A DNA stretch of 45,928 bases from an uncultured Mycobacterium sp. (GCA_900078375.1 FLQS01000047.1:1-45928), one strand, 5' to 3'; shown: positions 16,274 to 24,861, numbered from the stretch's first letter. Translations and numbers: made by a program. Notes: generated from the sequence alone by a model not told the origin.

Positions 16274-16900
16274 ATGAGCACCGGCACATCAGCCTGGGCA
16301 CCGCCGACAGGTGGCGTCCCGCCCCAGCCAACCCCGCCGCACAACGTCCCGCCCTACGGATGGACTCCGCCGCCAGGTGGCGGGGCACCCGTGCCGACCC
16401 AGCACGGCGGCACCCCACGTGCCCCTCGGATGTGGCTGTGGGCCCTGGTGACTGCCGTCCTCATGGTGATCGCCATCGCTGCAACAGCCGCCATCACTTA
16501 CGCAATCGCACACTCTGCCGGCACATCAACAGCCGCAGCGCCCACGCCTTCCGAACCCACGTACACAGTGGCGCAGCAGGCCGCCGCCAAGCAAGCTGTG
16601 TGCTCAGCGTTTGACGTCTCGTCCAAAGGGATCGCAAGCCAGGGCGGCGCCAGGGTCGACGGTCAACCGAACATTCCCATGCTGTTACGGACGCTAAGTG
16701 GGACCGTTTCGATGCAGAACGCGCTCGTACCCGCGACTCCAGCAGATGTGGCCGAACCGGCACGACGAGTAGTCCAAACGAATCTCGACTTGATGAACGC
16801 TGCTCTTGGGCAGGCGAATATCAATGAGGTCAAGGCGGCGAACGATGCGTCGAACGGCGCCGTCGACGCCCTACTATCGGCGTGCGGATTGCCGCACTAA
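16274..16900 (+). CDS. single-pass membrane protein with Pro-rich cytoplasmic tail
   Basis: This 208-residue protein has a cytoplasmic, Pro/Gly-rich N-terminus of about 50 residues (PPTGGVPPQPTPPHNVPPYG), one membrane helix at about 55-78 (WLWALVTAVLMVIAIAATAA), a Ser/Thr/Ala linker and an outside domain of about 110 residues with two cysteines (QAVCSAFDV and LLSACGLPH) that could form a disulfide. The layout resembles small membrane proteins found beside ESX-substrate genes in mycobacteria; no enzymatic motif is seen. It is preceded by GGGAGG and shares TAATG with the next gene, so the two are translationally coupled and may act together. Confidence 0.72.
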   Translation: MSTGTSAWAPPTGGVPPQPTPPHNVPPYGWTPPPGGGAPVPTQHGGTPRAPRMWLWALVTAVLMVIAIAATAAITYAIAHSAGTSTAAAPTPSEPTYTVAQQAAAKQAVCSAFDVSSKGIASQGGARVDGQPNIPMLLRTLSGTVSMQNALVPATPADVAEPARRVVQTNLDLMNAALGQANINEVKAANDASNGAVDALLSACGLPH

Positions 16901-19344
16901 TGCCAGCCGCAACCAATGCGAGCAGCGGCGTCGCGGACGCAGCTAGCAAAGAGGCTGGCCACGTCAAAACGGCTGCCGGGGTGGCCAACTCGGAGGCAGC
17001 CAAGCTGCTGAAAGGTTTCAATGCGGCAAAGCCGCCGGCCGATAACTATGTACCAAGCCTGGGCATGCCCGGCGGCGGCGATATTCACCTCCAGCCCGGA
17101 ATGTTCACCGGCTACTTGGTCGGCCCAGGAGTGTGGCCGACCGAATCGGAATCCGAACTGGCCCAAACCGCAAACAAACTCAAGAAGCTGTCCGAGCACC
17201 ATCAAGACGCGGCCTCGGCCGCGGAGCGCTCAAAGGACGAAGTGTTCTCACCAGGAGGCTGGTGGAGCGACGGCGCCGGCGCCGACGCCGCATACGAGCA
17301 CTACGAGGCCGAAGAGAAGGCACACAAGGCGGTAGCAAGCGTCCTCGACGGCGTGAGCACAACCCAAAGCCAAATGAGTGACCTAATCAGGCTGGGGAAG
17401 CGCAACATTCGCGACGCCCATGACGCAGCACACCAGGAGATCGAGCAGTATCTCAATGCCCCCGGCGGCGTTCCCACAGCCAAGATCGCCGTTATCACCA
17501 CCAAATACCGGACCCTGATCGAAGAGCACCGTACCGAGCTGCACGGGTGGATGACCGAGCAGACCACGATGCTGACGAACAAGTTTGGCATCCCCGAAGC
17601 ACCACCAGGATCACCAAAGCAGAACGGCGAATCCGAGGACCAGGACAGCCACCACCGAGCCGATCCCAGTGACGGGCCTTCAACACAGCCCGCCGATTCC
17701 ACGAATGTGCCAAAACCAAGCAGCGATGGATACCGCAAGGGGGACATCACCGATTCTTCCAGCAGCCCGGACGCCGGTCAGGGCACTGGACTCCCGAATC
17801 CCCTAGCCACGGGCTATCAAAGGGTTTCTCCGACAGATGGGGCTGGTGCATCCAAACCGCCGTCCATGCCGTCGCCGCCCTCGATGGGGAGTGGTGGCGG
17901 TTCTGGGGGTGGGGGATCGTCGCCGCTGAGCAGTCTGGGTGGCGGAATGGGTGGTATGCAGGGCATGGCCGGAGGCGCCAAAGGTGTCAGCGGAATGTCC
18001 AGTCCCGCTTCGGGTTTGCAGGGGCCAGCCTCCAGCGCTAGCCCGTCGTCACTGGGCAGCGAATTCGGGCGCGGGATGGCGGCGGGCAACGCCGCGGCGG
18101 GCGGGATGCCGCCGCTGGCGTCATCGGCGCCGCCACAAACTCCTTCAGGACCTTTATCGGCGGCTCCGCTCGCGCAGGCGTCTGCGCCAGGTTCGGCGGC
18201 ACCCACGGCTTCGACCGTTCCCGCTTCGGCCACACCTACCGGGGCGGCGGGCTCTGCCGGTGGCGGGATGGGCGGCATTCCAGCGGGAGGCCTGGGAGGG
18301 GCCGGTGGTTCCTCGGGTGCGGCGCCGCAGATGACCTCGTACGGGTCGGTGCTTCCTCCATCGGCGCCGGCCGCAGCTGCCGGCGCTGCCGGCGCTGCCG
18401 GTTCCGTACCGTCGGCTCCCGCTGCAGCTGCGGCGGGAGGCGCTGCTGCGGCGGGTGCGCCGGGTTTCTTGCCAGGCTTGCGTGAGGTCAACAACCAGCG
18501 AGTGGGTCGTGACGTGTCGATGACCGATCTTGAGTCGGCTCGCACGGTGGTGGCGGATCTCGCGGCGGCCTCGAGCGTGGCCTATCCGGGCCTGGAGTGG
18601 GCGGTGGCGGTAACGCGCGGCGCTTCCGGCTTCCCGGAGATGTGGGTGACCACCAACGAGGGTGCTGGCTATATTCCGCCGGGCGTCTACATTCGCCGGT
18701 CGATGCCGTTGGCAGCGCACTTCGATCCAGACTTCGATGTGCGCTGGTTGGGCTGGTTCAATCCGGCGGAGACCGTGTTGCGGGCAGTTCGGATGCGTGG
18801 TGACGCGGTGTCGGCGATTGCCACGACGTGGGCGCACGACTCCGACGAGGTTCGTTCCGCCACACCGGATGTCGCGATCGGTATCGCGCCTGCGGGAGCG
18901 CCTGGTGAAGCTGATGCGTCGAGGCTGACGCGGGATCGCTCGCACCGCTTGGAAACGATCGCTCCGGCGGTGTTCGTCGGGTTGCAGCGCGATGTCGACG
19001 AAGCTGAGCGCTACGCGCGCCAGCTCACTCAGCAGGTGGTGTTTTCGGGGCCCGAGATGTCGACGGCCGCCATGTCGGTGGCGCGGGCGGTGATCGCGGG
19101 GCAGTGGCCCTCGGAGCGTGAGTGGGCCGAGCTGACCGCCCAGTACGAGAATGATCGGCTCATGGCGGGTGCTCAGCGCCCCGGCTTGATGGGTGTGGAG
19201 GAGCCACACCAATTGGTCGCGTATCAGCACGATTTCGCTCAGTGCCGCCGTTTGGAGACGCTGCTGTGCTGGCAGAGTGGTGACGTTGCCGACGTGGTGT
19301 ATGCCGCGATCAGCGCGGGTGTGAGCGCGCCCGCGCTGGTCTGA
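16900..19344 (+). CDS. large WXG-like protein with C-terminal DUF5632/DUF5631-like region
   Basis: This protein of about 814 residues begins with a helical domain (about 1-230) carrying GGWWSDGAGADAAYEHYEAE, a Trp-x-x-Gly turn reminiscent of PPE/WXG proteins, and long helices (VASVLDGVSTTQSQMSDLIR). A low-complexity region of about 330 residues rich in Gly, Ser, Ala, Pro and Met follows. The compact C-terminal part (about 540-814) contains YPGLEWAVAVTRGASGFPEM, DVRWLGWFNPAETVLRAVRM and VAYQHDFAQCRRLETLLCWQ, which I associate, from memory, with the mycobacterial DUF5632 and DUF5631 domains known from Rv3899c. Function is unknown; secretion or cell-envelope association is inferred from the neighbours. 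ATG 16900 overlaps the preceding stop (TAATG) and is preferred over GTG 16882. Confidence 0.65.
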   Translation: MPAATNASSGVADAASKEAGHVKTAAGVANSEAAKLLKGFNAAKPPADNYVPSLGMPGGGDIHLQPGMFTGYLVGPGVWPTESESELAQTANKLKKLSEHHQDAASAAERSKDEVFSPGGWWSDGAGADAAYEHYEAEEKAHKAVASVLDGVSTTQSQMSDLIRLGKRNIRDAHDAAHQEIEQYLNAPGGVPTAKIAVITTKYRTLIEEHRTELHGWMTEQTTMLTNKFGIPEAPPGSPKQNGESEDQDSHHRADPSDGPSTQPADSTNVPKPSSDGYRKGDITDSSSSPDAGQGTGLPNPLATGYQRVSPTDGAGASKPPSMPSPPSMGSGGGSGGGGSSPLSSLGGGMGGMQGMAGGAKGVSGMSSPASGLQGPASSASPSSLGSEFGRGMAAGNAAAGGMPPLASSAPPQTPSGPLSAAPLAQASAPGSAAPTASTVPASATPTGAAGSAGGGMGGIPAGGLGGAGGSSGAAPQMTSYGSVLPPSAPAAAAGAAGAAGSVPSAPAAAAAGGAAAAGAPGFLPGLREVNNQRVGRDVSMTDLESARTVVADLAAASSVAYPGLEWAVAVTRGASGFPEMWVTTNEGAGYIPPGVYIRRSMPLAAHFDPDFDVRWLGWFNPAETVLRAVRMRGDAVSAIATTWAHDSDEVRSATPDVAIGIAPAGAPGEADASRLTRDRSHRLETIAPAVFVGLQRDVDEAERYARQLTQQVVFSGPEMSTAAMSVARAVIAGQWPSEREWAELTAQYENDRLMAGAQRPGLMGVEEPHQLVAYQHDFAQCRRLETLLCWQSGDVADVVYAAISAGVSAPALV

Positions 19345-19412
19345 TGCGGCGGTTTTGAATCCTGTGTTTTGGGGCGTGGTTGTGGGCGTTGGTGTCGGTT
19401 TAGTTTGAGCGG

Positions 19413-20480
19413 GTGGGCGGCTCGGGTTTGGGCGCGTATATCGCGCAGGTTGACCGGGTGTTGGCCGCTGCCCAGGGCGTTTTCCCCGCCGCTGGCGGTC
19501 CGGGGTCGGTCCAGAGCCAAGGTCCTGGTGTGCCGGCCGCTCCGCCGGATTCAGCCTTAAGTGCCGGGGCCGGCAACGCCGGTGACGGATACAAACGCAC
19601 CTGGGGCACAGTGACCGGGCTGGACGCTCAAACCAACGGCACCTCGGCTGCCGGGGCCGCCGAAGGCCAGAACGGTCGCGCCGGGGCCACCGGTGTGCGC
19701 CAGAGCGCGGCCAGCGCCGCGGCGGCGATCGCGCCGGCTACTGGTTCACCGGCCGGGGTGAAGACGCTGGTGACCAACATGGATGACCGCCTGGCCGCAA
19801 TGCAGCGTCAGCTCGACTCCACCAAGGCGCAAAATCAGCTGCTGGCCACCCGAATGCGGCAGATGGCGATGGCCTACCGCCAGGCCGGGCAGGCGTCCCA
19901 GGCGGGCATGTTCCGCGGGATGGGTGGCGCCATGGGCGGCGGTGGCGGAACGCCGTCGATGGGCATGGGCGGCGGTGACGGCGGATTCCCCGGCATGGGC
20001 ATGTTCTCCAAACTGCCCGGCATGCTCAACGGCCAAAACTCACGGCGAGCCAGTCCATTGGGTGATTCCGTTGGGGGCAACTACCCCTCGTCGTTCAGCG
20101 GCCAAGGCGCTGAGAATGTGCGCGCGGCGATTCGGGCTGCCCTGGACCGCAAGGGGATTCGCGATCCAGCCGCGCGGTCCCGCTGGGAAGCCGGCATGAT
20201 GTTGGTCGCACAGCGCGAATCCAACTTTCGTGACGTCGTCAACACGCACGACTCGAATGCGCGGGCCGGAAACCCCTCCGGGGGACCGTTCCAGTTCATC
20301 GCCTCCACGTACCGGGCCTACCAGGACCCCGGCACGTCGTCGAACCACCGCGACACCTTCGGCCAAGCCTGCGCTTTCATCAACTACGCCACGCGAAAAT
20401 ACGACGTTTCTTGGGCCGCAACGGATCTCGCAGCGAAAATCCAACAAGCTGACCCACGCCGTTCCCCGAAGGGTTCCTGA
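19413..20480 (+). CDS. lytic transglycosylase-like (SLT) ESX-associated protein
   Basis: This 355-residue protein has a helical N-terminal region (ITKLV-type VKTLVTNMDDRLAAMQRQLD; NQLLATRMRQMAMAYRQAGQ), a Gly/Met-rich linker, and a C-terminal goose-lysozyme/SLT-like domain from about residue 230: GMMLVAQRESNF with the likely catalytic Glu, then DSNARAGNPSGGPFQFIAST and AFINYATRKYDV. Such enzymes cut peptidoglycan, useful for passing a secretion or conjugation apparatus through the wall. GTG 19413 has TAGTTT six bases upstream and no ribosome site, suggesting a leaderless transcript. The stop is only 22 bp before the first cassette end at 20503, so the C-terminus may have been altered by the insertion. 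Confidence 0.7.
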   Translation: MGGSGLGAYIAQVDRVLAAAQGVFPAAGGPGSVQSQGPGVPAAPPDSALSAGAGNAGDGYKRTWGTVTGLDAQTNGTSAAGAAEGQNGRAGATGVRQSAASAAAAIAPATGSPAGVKTLVTNMDDRLAAMQRQLDSTKAQNQLLATRMRQMAMAYRQAGQASQAGMFRGMGGAMGGGGGTPSMGMGGGDGGFPGMGMFSKLPGMLNGQNSRRASPLGDSVGGNYPSSFSGQGAENVRAAIRAALDRKGIRDPAARSRWEAGMMLVAQRESNFRDVVNTHDSNARAGNPSGGPFQFIASTYRAYQDPGTSSNHRDTFGQACAFINYATRKYDVSWAATDLAAKIQQADPRRSPKGS

Positions 20481-20502
20481 GCAACGTCAATTCGAATCGA
20501 GC

Positions 20503-20600
20503 TGTAGGTTCCGCTCAAACATGGCGGATTCCGCTCGAAAATGGCGGATGATGGCGGATCCGCCAATTTCGAGCGAATTTTCGATAGCTTACCTAGCTAG
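20503..20600 (+). repeat. cassette left end, copy A
   Basis: This is the first of three ungapped 98-bp copies of the same end (also 24388-24485 and 45189-45286). It begins TGTAGGTTCCGCT and contains spaced ATGGCGGA units, an inverted GGCGGATCCGCC core and a terminal GATAGCTT..CTAGCTAG. No right end precedes this copy, so it marks the outer left border of the cassette row. TG at the outer edge and internal multiple repeats are typical of IS21-family ends. Confidence 0.85.
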
Positions 20601-20706
20601 TTGACGGTTGGACGGTAGACGACTGACCGTGGCTGTTACTGACCGGACCACCGCGCACGCGGTGGACGCAGCGGATGGTCGATGTGTTTACGAATCCGCG
20701 CCGGCG

Positions 20707-21858
20707 TCAGGACGCGGCTTGCTGGCGGTCCACAAAAAGATCGAGAAGGCTACGCAGGGTTCGTGTTTCGATTTTCGATGCTCCCGATGGCAAGCAGTGC
20801 TCGTTGACTCGTTCGCGCAGCTGCAGCCGTTCGGCTAATCGGTTCGTTTCTAGTGTTGCGCGCCATTCTCTGGGGCGTGCGAGGAGGCTGGCCATCTCGG
20901 CAGCACGGGAATGCACGTAATGCGTTCGTGCGGAATCCACGGGCTCGAGAATGCTGTTACGGCAGGCTCCAGTGCGGCATGCCAGTCGGCTACGAATATC
21001 GCGATTTTCGAGAAGCATTGCCGCCAGTTTGCGAGGTACTGTCGCAGCTATGGGAGCCAGATATACGCCAGCAGTGGGGCCGCGGCGCTCAGCGTGTGCC
21101 GCTGGTGGTCGTGCTTGGCGGCTGATCGCAGCTGAGTGGTCGACCTTCTCTAAGTAACCCACGCCTACCGAGTGTGCATCTGCGTGCCCAAGTGCAACAG
21201 CGACCAAGCCGATGGTCCCGCAATGCCCGACGGTCACCCGCATGCCATGAGATCGGAATTTGTCTAATACGGCGTACGCGTTGCGGATTCGAGACAGGCT
21301 GACGTCTTCTCCGCCAAACGGGGAGAGGCGAATCTCAATCGCTTCGACGCCCACGCGAGCATACTGGGCGGCGAGGTCGAGCTCGTCGACAAGCTGAATA
21401 GCGTTTCGAGCAGAGATCGTCAGGATCGCGCGCGTGGGTTTTGCGGGTTGAATCTTGTGGGTGCGCTCAGCGAGTGCCACATTCAGCTGCGCTGTCATCG
21501 CTTCGTTGACGAAAAAGTGCGGCGCAGTCACATGAGTGACGCCGTCGGGGTGGGCGCTAACTGTGGCTGCGACTAAGCGGTTGCTGTCATCGGCCGATGC
21601 GGCGATCGCCGCGGGGGTGAATGGCGCACCCTGCCACAACGGATGCTGGCCGTGGTTGTAGCCGACACTTGCGAGCCGCTCGGTCCCCGGTTCCCAATAC
21701 ACCGCAACATTTGCTTCGCGTGCAGCACCTGCCGCGTGGAAGTGAGTTGTGCCGGCCTTCGTGTCGAGGCTGACGGCTGTTACGCCATCTGATCGGCGTC
21801 CGAGAAAATCTTCGATCGGTTTCACGTCGTTTCGGCCGACTCGGAACTCCACGCCCAT
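20707..21858 (-). CDS. hypothetical protein in cassette 1, possible TIM-barrel fold
   Basis: This protein of about 383 residues shows alternating beta/alpha segments (RAILTISARNAIQLVDELDL; ARVGVEAIEIRLSPFGGEDV; RVTVGHCGTIGLVAVALGHA), a pattern that would suit a TIM barrel. A conserved-looking loop HADAHSVGVGYLEKVDH follows. I do not recognise the family and see no certain catalytic set. ATG 21858 is chosen because AGGAG lies 8 bases before it; the GTG three codons further up overlaps that site. It is divergent from an Xre/RES toxin-antitoxin pair, with a shared palindrome at 21884-21900. The C-terminus is Arg-rich (RLAERLQLRERVNEHC). Its place beside toxin-antitoxin and nuclease genes suggests a stability or defence role, by context only. 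Confidence 0.65.
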   Translation of the reverse strand: MGVEFRVGRNDVKPIEDFLGRRSDGVTAVSLDTKAGTTHFHAAGAAREANVAVYWEPGTERLASVGYNHGQHPLWQGAPFTPAAIAASADDSNRLVAATVSAHPDGVTHVTAPHFFVNEAMTAQLNVALAERTHKIQPAKPTRAILTISARNAIQLVDELDLAAQYARVGVEAIEIRLSPFGGEDVSLSRIRNAYAVLDKFRSHGMRVTVGHCGTIGLVAVALGHADAHSVGVGYLEKVDHSAAISRQARPPAAHAERRGPTAGVYLAPIAATVPRKLAAMLLENRDIRSRLACRTGACRNSILEPVDSARTHYVHSRAAEMASLLARPREWRATLETNRLAERLQLRERVNEHCLPSGASKIETRTLRSLLDLFVDRQQAAS

Positions 21859-21883
21859 CGTGATCACTCCTGTCAGTGTTTCG

Positions 21884-21900
21884 TGTCATACTACATGACA
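21884..21900. promoter_or_regulatory. operator-like palindrome between divergent genes
   Basis: TGTCAT-actac-ATGACA is an inverted repeat with 6-bp arms and a 5-base centre, 26 bp before the antitoxin start and 26 bp before the divergent gene. Xre/MbcA-type antitoxins usually repress their own promoter, so this is a candidate operator controlling both directions. Confidence 0.55.
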
Positions 21901-21925
21901 GACAAGCGACAGAAAGAAGACACAC

Positions 21926-22273
21926 GTGCGTGAGGGAGCGGGAGCGCTTGCCAATAAAGTTTCTGCGGCAATCAACGGACTGGGCCTGACCAATGAAGAG
22001 GTCGGCGATATCGTCGATGCCTCGCCGCGGTCGGTTGCACGGTGGGTCGCGGGGGACGTCGTTCCCCAACGACTCAATAAGGAACGACTGCTGGAACTGG
22101 CCTATGTAGCCGAAGCGGTCACTGAAGTGCTGCCGGCTGACCATGCCAACGTCTGGATGTTCTCGCCGAACCGGTTGCTCGACCATCGCAAACCAGCCGA
22201 TCTGATTCGCGAAGGGAACTTCAAGGACGTCCTCGATCTCATCGATGCGATGGCTGAAGGCGTGTTTGTGTGA
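21926..22273 (+). CDS. MbcA/ParS/Xre-type antitoxin (DUF2384)
   Basis: This 115-residue protein matches the antitoxins that pair with RES toxins. A helix-turn-helix (LTNEEVGDIVDASPRSVARW) at about 20-40 is followed by LNKERLLELAYVAEAVTEVL and the family's C-terminal block WMFSPNRLLDHRKPADLIRE with VLDLIDAMAEGVFV at the end. That block normally plugs the toxin active site. The start is GTG 21926 with AGAAG upstream. It overlaps the toxin gene as GTGA, so the pair is coupled. The M. tuberculosis MbcA-MbcT pair is the best-known relative. Confidence 0.88.
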   Translation: MREGAGALANKVSAAINGLGLTNEEVGDIVDASPRSVARWVAGDVVPQRLNKERLLELAYVAEAVTEVLPADHANVWMFSPNRLLDHRKPADLIREGNFKDVLDLIDAMAEGVFV

Positions 22274-22833
22274 CTGACGCGCTTGACGACGACCTGGTCG
22301 AAAGCGTCGATTCGCTCGGAACACAGCAGTGGTCAGGTACCTGTTATCGCTACACGTCGGCAATGCGAGATCCTCTCTCGGGCGAGGGGGCGCGGCGTTT
22401 CGGTGGCCGATGGAACAAGCGCGGACTGTTTTCCGCGATTTACCTGTCCGACTCAGAGAAAGCGTGCATGGTTGAACTTGAACGCGCGGCGGCGGTCGCT
22501 GCAACCACTCCGCAGAACAAGTTGCGAGCGCCGCACAAACTTCACCACATCATCGCTAGGGACCTCAGCGTGCTCGACCTACGATCCGCTGCAGCGCAAC
22601 TCACCGTTGGTTTGGACTCGACCGATCTGACCAACGACGACTGGACCGCTTGCCAACAGGTGGGTCACGCCGCGTGGTTTCTTCACGTCCAAGCGATCTT
22701 GGTCCCATCAGCCGGCGGCGTGGGACTTGTGATCACCGCCTACGAACAGCGCATCAAACCTGGCCAGCTCGACGTCCTGCTTACGACCGACCTAACGCCC
22801 GCGGTATACGAGCGCCTTTGCGTGGACAGTTAG
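22270..22833 (+). CDS. RES-domain toxin (NAD-degrading family)
   Basis: This 187-residue protein carries the RES fold: CYRYTSAMRDPLSGEGARRF, then GGRWNKRGLFSAIYLSDS and ACMVELERAA. The first Arg, the GGRWN block, the Tyr-Leu-Ser and the Glu are the conserved active-site features. Known members such as MbcT are NAD phosphorylases or hydrolases that kill or arrest the cell by depleting NAD. The start GTG 22270 overlaps the antitoxin stop. The C-terminal part (QQVGHAAWFLHVQAILVPSA; RLCVDS at the end) is complete, so the toxin is probably active and would make loss of the cassette costly. Confidence 0.9.
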   Translation: MTDALDDDLVESVDSLGTQQWSGTCYRYTSAMRDPLSGEGARRFGGRWNKRGLFSAIYLSDSEKACMVELERAAAVAATTPQNKLRAPHKLHHIIARDLSVLDLRSAAAQLTVGLDSTDLTNDDWTACQQVGHAAWFLHVQAILVPSAGGVGLVITAYEQRIKPGQLDVLLTTDLTPAVYERLCVDS

Positions 22834-23022
22834 AACACGCGCAACGGACGCCGTTCTCGGATCCGTCGTCCGTGCGGAAATCGGCGTCCGCGCGGATGAT
22901 ACGAGCCGGCCCAGCGATGCGAGCGCAAACTCGCGCTATGCCGGTATCTAACTGCGCGCACCCTCGATCAGGCACGGTGACATGGCCCGGCCTGCGGAAG
23001 TGGGCCAACAGAGGGAGAGAAG

Positions 23023-24006
23023 ATGGCTTCGCTGACGCGATACGGATGCGAGGTCGGTTCTGCGTTCAGCCTGCTCGGCCAGGATGAGAACGACCTCACT
23101 GCAGCGCTCGGCTTCACTATGGCGCGCTGCCCGGCGCTCAGCGACGCTGTACTCAATCGGGTCTGGCCGACCCTCGGCGACGAGGACGCCAGTTTCGCCT
23201 TAGAAGTGCGGGCCGACGTCGGTCGCACCGACCTCGAGGTACGCCTGCCCGCCAGCTCCGTCTTGCTGATCTTCGAAGCCAAGCTCGGCTGGCAACTTCC
23301 CACGACGCCGCAGCTGGCACAGTACGTCTCGCGTATCGATCGATACGGATCAGGGGCGCTCGTATCTCTGTCGCAAGCATCCCACGCACTGGCGGCAACA
23401 CAACTACCGGCGCAAATTCGGGGCGTCCCTGTTGTTCACCTCCCATGGCGCGACATCCTGTCCGACATTGCTGCCGCCCGCCCCATATGCCGTGGTCGAG
23501 AACGCATCTGGCTTGACGAGCTACACATCTACCTGACGGAAGTGATACGCATGCGCACGGTGGCCGACAGCCTGGTCTACTCCGTGGTACTCAACGAAGA
23601 ACGCCCCGGTGGCGATGGCACCCCAACCTTCCGCGAGTTCGTCACCGAGGAACAGTGCTACTTCCATCCATACGGCGTCGGAGGATGGCCGACCGATCCG
23701 CCCAACTTCATAGCGTTCCGGTGGTCCGGCGCCGTGCAACGCATCCACCGCATCATGCAAGCAGACGTCATCCCCACCATCCGCGATCGATTCCCGTTCC
23801 TTCCGAAAGGAGACGCCAGCGACCGACCACACGCCGTATACGAACTAGGCCCGAGGATCCCCCCGCTCGATCCCATCCCAAACGGTCCCGGCATCTACCC
23901 CTCATCTCGGCTCTGGGTCCTGCTCGACCAACTCCAGACAGCGCCAACGCTCAAGGAAGCGCTCGCGGGAACCCGTGCACTGCAAGACAACTGGTCGAAG
24001 ACCTGA
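23023..24006 (+). CDS. PD-(D/E)XK nuclease-like protein
   Basis: This 327-residue protein has a nuclease-type core near residues 60-105: FALEVRADVGRTDLEVRL supplies an acidic residue, and SVLLIFEAKLGW gives the E-x-K, followed by PQLAQYVSRID, the helix often bearing a conserved Gln. This E/D...ExK pattern defines many restriction and defence nucleases. The C-terminal two-thirds is larger than the core and unfamiliar (YFHPYGVGGWPTDPPNFIAF; RIPPLDPIPNGPGIYPSSRL). GGGAGAG precedes ATG 23023. It stands alone after the toxin-antitoxin pair inside cassette 1. A defence or DNA-degrading role is inferred; no methylase or helicase partner is nearby. Confidence 0.6.
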   Translation: MASLTRYGCEVGSAFSLLGQDENDLTAALGFTMARCPALSDAVLNRVWPTLGDEDASFALEVRADVGRTDLEVRLPASSVLLIFEAKLGWQLPTTPQLAQYVSRIDRYGSGALVSLSQASHALAATQLPAQIRGVPVVHLPWRDILSDIAAARPICRGRERIWLDELHIYLTEVIRMRTVADSLVYSVVLNEERPGGDGTPTFREFVTEEQCYFHPYGVGGWPTDPPNFIAFRWSGAVQRIHRIMQADVIPTIRDRFPFLPKGDASDRPHAVYELGPRIPPLDPIPNGPGIYPSSRLWVLLDQLQTAPTLKEALAGTRALQDNWSKT

Positions 24007-24240
24007 GCGATGGCCAGGTTATCAAGCGTCAAGGTGGTAGAAGCGTCAAGAAACGCAACGCAGCGACTGCGCGAGCTCAGGCGAACTAGTACCGAGGCCC
24101 CGCTACATTCAGCTGGCTCCTGGTTTTCGGAGGTACGTCACCAGATGCGATGCATCGTCGTTGCGGGAACGGGCGCTTCCGCGCCTGGTGTAGGTGCGAC
24201 CGTCACACGTCGCGGAGACTGCGCAGCCATGAGTCCTGTT

Positions 24241-24375
24241 GATCAAGATCTGCACAACCGTGTGGTTCTAGGATCCGCCATGGAAAACGGAATTCGACGT
24301 CCGCCAGCATCAGCGGAATTTTACAAAGGCGCAGGCAGGCGCGACAGCAACCGCCATGTGAAAGTGGAACCTACA
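24241..24375 (+). repeat. cassette right end, copy 1
   Basis: This 135-bp segment aligns without gaps to 45046-45180. It starts GATCAAGATCT, continues ACAACCGTGTGGTTCTAGGA then TCCGCCAT, and ends AGTGGAACCTACA, the reverse complement of the left-end tip TGTAGGTTCCACT. It closes cassette 1; 12 bases (GCGGCGGCGAGT) separate it from the next left end. Confidence 0.88.
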
Positions 24376-24387
24376 GCGGCGGCGAGT

Positions 24388-24485
24388 TGTAGGTTCCACT
24401 GAAAGATGGCGGATTCCATTTCAAAATGGCGGACGATGGCGGATCCGCCATTTTCGAGTGGATATTCCGTAGCTCCTCTAGCTAC
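24388..24485 (+). repeat. cassette left end, copy B
   Basis: This is the second 98-bp left end. It begins TGTAGGTTCCACT. Two 20-bp direct repeats (TTCCACT...ATGGCGGA and TTCCATTT...ATGGCGGA) lead into the perfect palindrome ATGGCGGATCCGCCAT, followed by TTTCGAGTGGA. It opens cassette 2 of about 20.8 kb. Confidence 0.88.
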
Positions 24486-24861
24486 TTCGAGGCGATGCCG
24501 GTGCTACCGCATGTCTGGTTGCCTTCGCGACAAGCGTTTGGGCCCGCGAGCTGAGGGTGAGCTGAGCCCGTCGTAGTGGTCCGCCTGGACCCATACAGCG
24601 GGGACACGCCACATCGATCGAGAGGTCGTCCGCCCTGATCGCGGAAACCAGCAGCCTTCCGTCAGGCGACCGCGCAAAGCCAGGAAACCGCAAAACATCC
24701 CGACGCGTGGCCATTACCTTGGTGACACCGCGACGGCGGTCCTAGGTCGGCGGCGGCAACGGCGTTCGCAACCCCGTCGCCCGCTTAAATGCTTAGGCTC
24801 GCGGTCGTCGTCGTTGTCGCGGCCAACCGGCCCCGGGCAGGAACTACAGGTATGGGTGGCG
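24486..24861. other. region without a supported gene at the start of cassette 2
   Basis: About 375 bp lie between left end B and the ChrB-like gene. A reverse-strand frame at 24478-24714 (78 codons, with a CPRC pair) reaches into the left end itself and lacks a usable ribosome site, so I do not call it. A TGGCGGATCC-type unit is not repeated here. Confidence 0.4.

Noticed and set aside
24478..24714. Small reverse gene with a CPRC pair at the start of cassette 2
   Set aside because: It ends inside the conserved left end, its only AAGG is two bases from the start, and there is no family match. It is noted as possible but not called.
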